Part shown: piece after piece, positions 63,691 to 64,000 of the stretch | How positions within the stretch are numbered: position 1 is the first letter of the stretch | Layout: the number at the start of each line of letters is the position of its first letter | Origin: Chitinophaga sp. YR573 | GTDB lineage: Bacteria; Bacteroidota; Bacteroidia; Chitinophagales; Chitinophagaceae | NCBI RefSeq assembly: GCF_900110995.1 | Contig: NZ_FOJF01000001.1 | Location: 4,766,364-4,830,363 of the forward strand | Length of the DNA stretch: 64,000 nucleotides | Reading direction: 5' to 3' | The notes under the pieces: model-generated | Database searches by the model: none | Told to the model about the DNA's origin: nothing | The model's input: only the letters and a program-made list of their open reading frames with translations | Program-made: the position numbers and the translations under genes

Positions 63691-64000
63691 GTGCAAAGTC
63701 CGTGAGGTGGGGATTTATAAATGAAACACCTCGAAATTACCCGGCAGGTAATCAATCCTGTCCGACAAGGTCTAGTCAACCACCGGAAGCGAGTCTTGCG
63801 TAGTCATTAGAGATGATGGCACGAAGCGTAGACAGCGACTGCCGACGGTATGCCATTGAGCCTCGAAACTGTCCTGAATGTTGAAGCTTTAGTTGTTCGA
63901 AATGCTAAGGCAACATCAAACCTGCGCTATTGACGAGCAGGGGCGATTCGACCGGGGTCTGAGAACATATCAAAGGCAGACAGGGGTAATACGGGAACAC
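63691..64000 (+). mobile_element. Group II intron, 5' part (runs off the window)
   Basis: From about 63691 (GTGCAAAGTCCGTGAGG) the sequence has the dense paired character of group II domain I: GAGGTG / CACCTC and TTACC / GGTAA stems, GAAGCGAG and CGAAGCGTAG internal loops, and GGTAATACGGGAACAC at the right edge, typical just before the intron-encoded protein. The exact 5' end is uncertain because GTGCA departs from the GTGYG consensus. The maturase would lie beyond 64000. Confidence 0.65.

Noticed and set aside
63691..64000. tmRNA or RNase P RNA at the right edge
   Set aside because: The sequence lacks the tRNA-like ends and tag frame of tmRNA and the conserved RNase P core motifs; the layout fits group II domain I much better.

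Overview
The window looks like chromosomal DNA of a Bacteroidota bacterium, most likely a Chitinophaga-type member of the Chitinophagaceae. The evidence is several secreted proteins with type A C-terminal sorting domains of the type IX secretion system (T9SS), many lipoproteins with Bacteroidota-style lipoboxes, promoters with the TAnnTTTG -7 box, a TANFOR-type protein, and DUF4268 and SUKH families. No tRNA or rRNA gene was recognised.

Bases 1-9745 form one co-directional surface-protein cluster. It holds a SprB-repeat T9SS protein (cut by the window edge), a TANFOR/fibronectin III/coiled-coil protein, a 900-residue secreted protein ending in a deaminase-like CxxC toxin tip, its SUKH (SMI1/KNR4) immunity partner, a PKD lipoprotein and an outer-membrane barrel. 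I read it as a polymorphic-toxin surface system. Bases 9.8-12 kb carry a Tet(X)-like flavin monooxygenase divergent from an AraC regulator. Bases 12-15.3 kb hold a small glycan module: flippase, glycosyltransferase and PIG-L-like enzyme.

Bases 15.5-36.2 kb are a run of single genes and gene pairs: two divergent HxlR regulatory modules (DoxX; NmrA), two RibD/DHFR-type reductases, the repair proteins YcaQ and AlkD-like, a Gfo/Idh/MocA-like protein, a SUKH-tailed protein, an esterase, a truncated BlaR1/TonB protein, and small lipoproteins. Bases 36.4-57 kb are accessory: an MBL hydrolase, a papain/FG-GAP lipoprotein, AraC plus SDR, a group of TPR, MORN-like/HEAT and ankyrin-remnant genes, two A+T-rich single-gene cassettes (one encoding an orphan Imm22), and a tight MoxR AAA / VWA-metallopeptidase / leucine-rich-repeat operon. 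Bases 58-62.7 kb carry two large T9SS exoproteins, a lectin-bearing TIM-barrel-like protein and a thermolysin-family protease. The right edge holds an orphan ISAon1-type transposase N-region gene and the 5' part of a group II intron.

The most informative non-genic signals are these: a repeat family that sits just after terminator hairpins, always on the + strand, with the group II intron lying directly behind its last copy; an isolated group II intron domain V/VI at 39.4 kb; a 93-bp near-perfect palindrome; a shared 16-bp promoter-proximal repeat upstream of three loci; and many short decayed reading frames that mark gene turnover.
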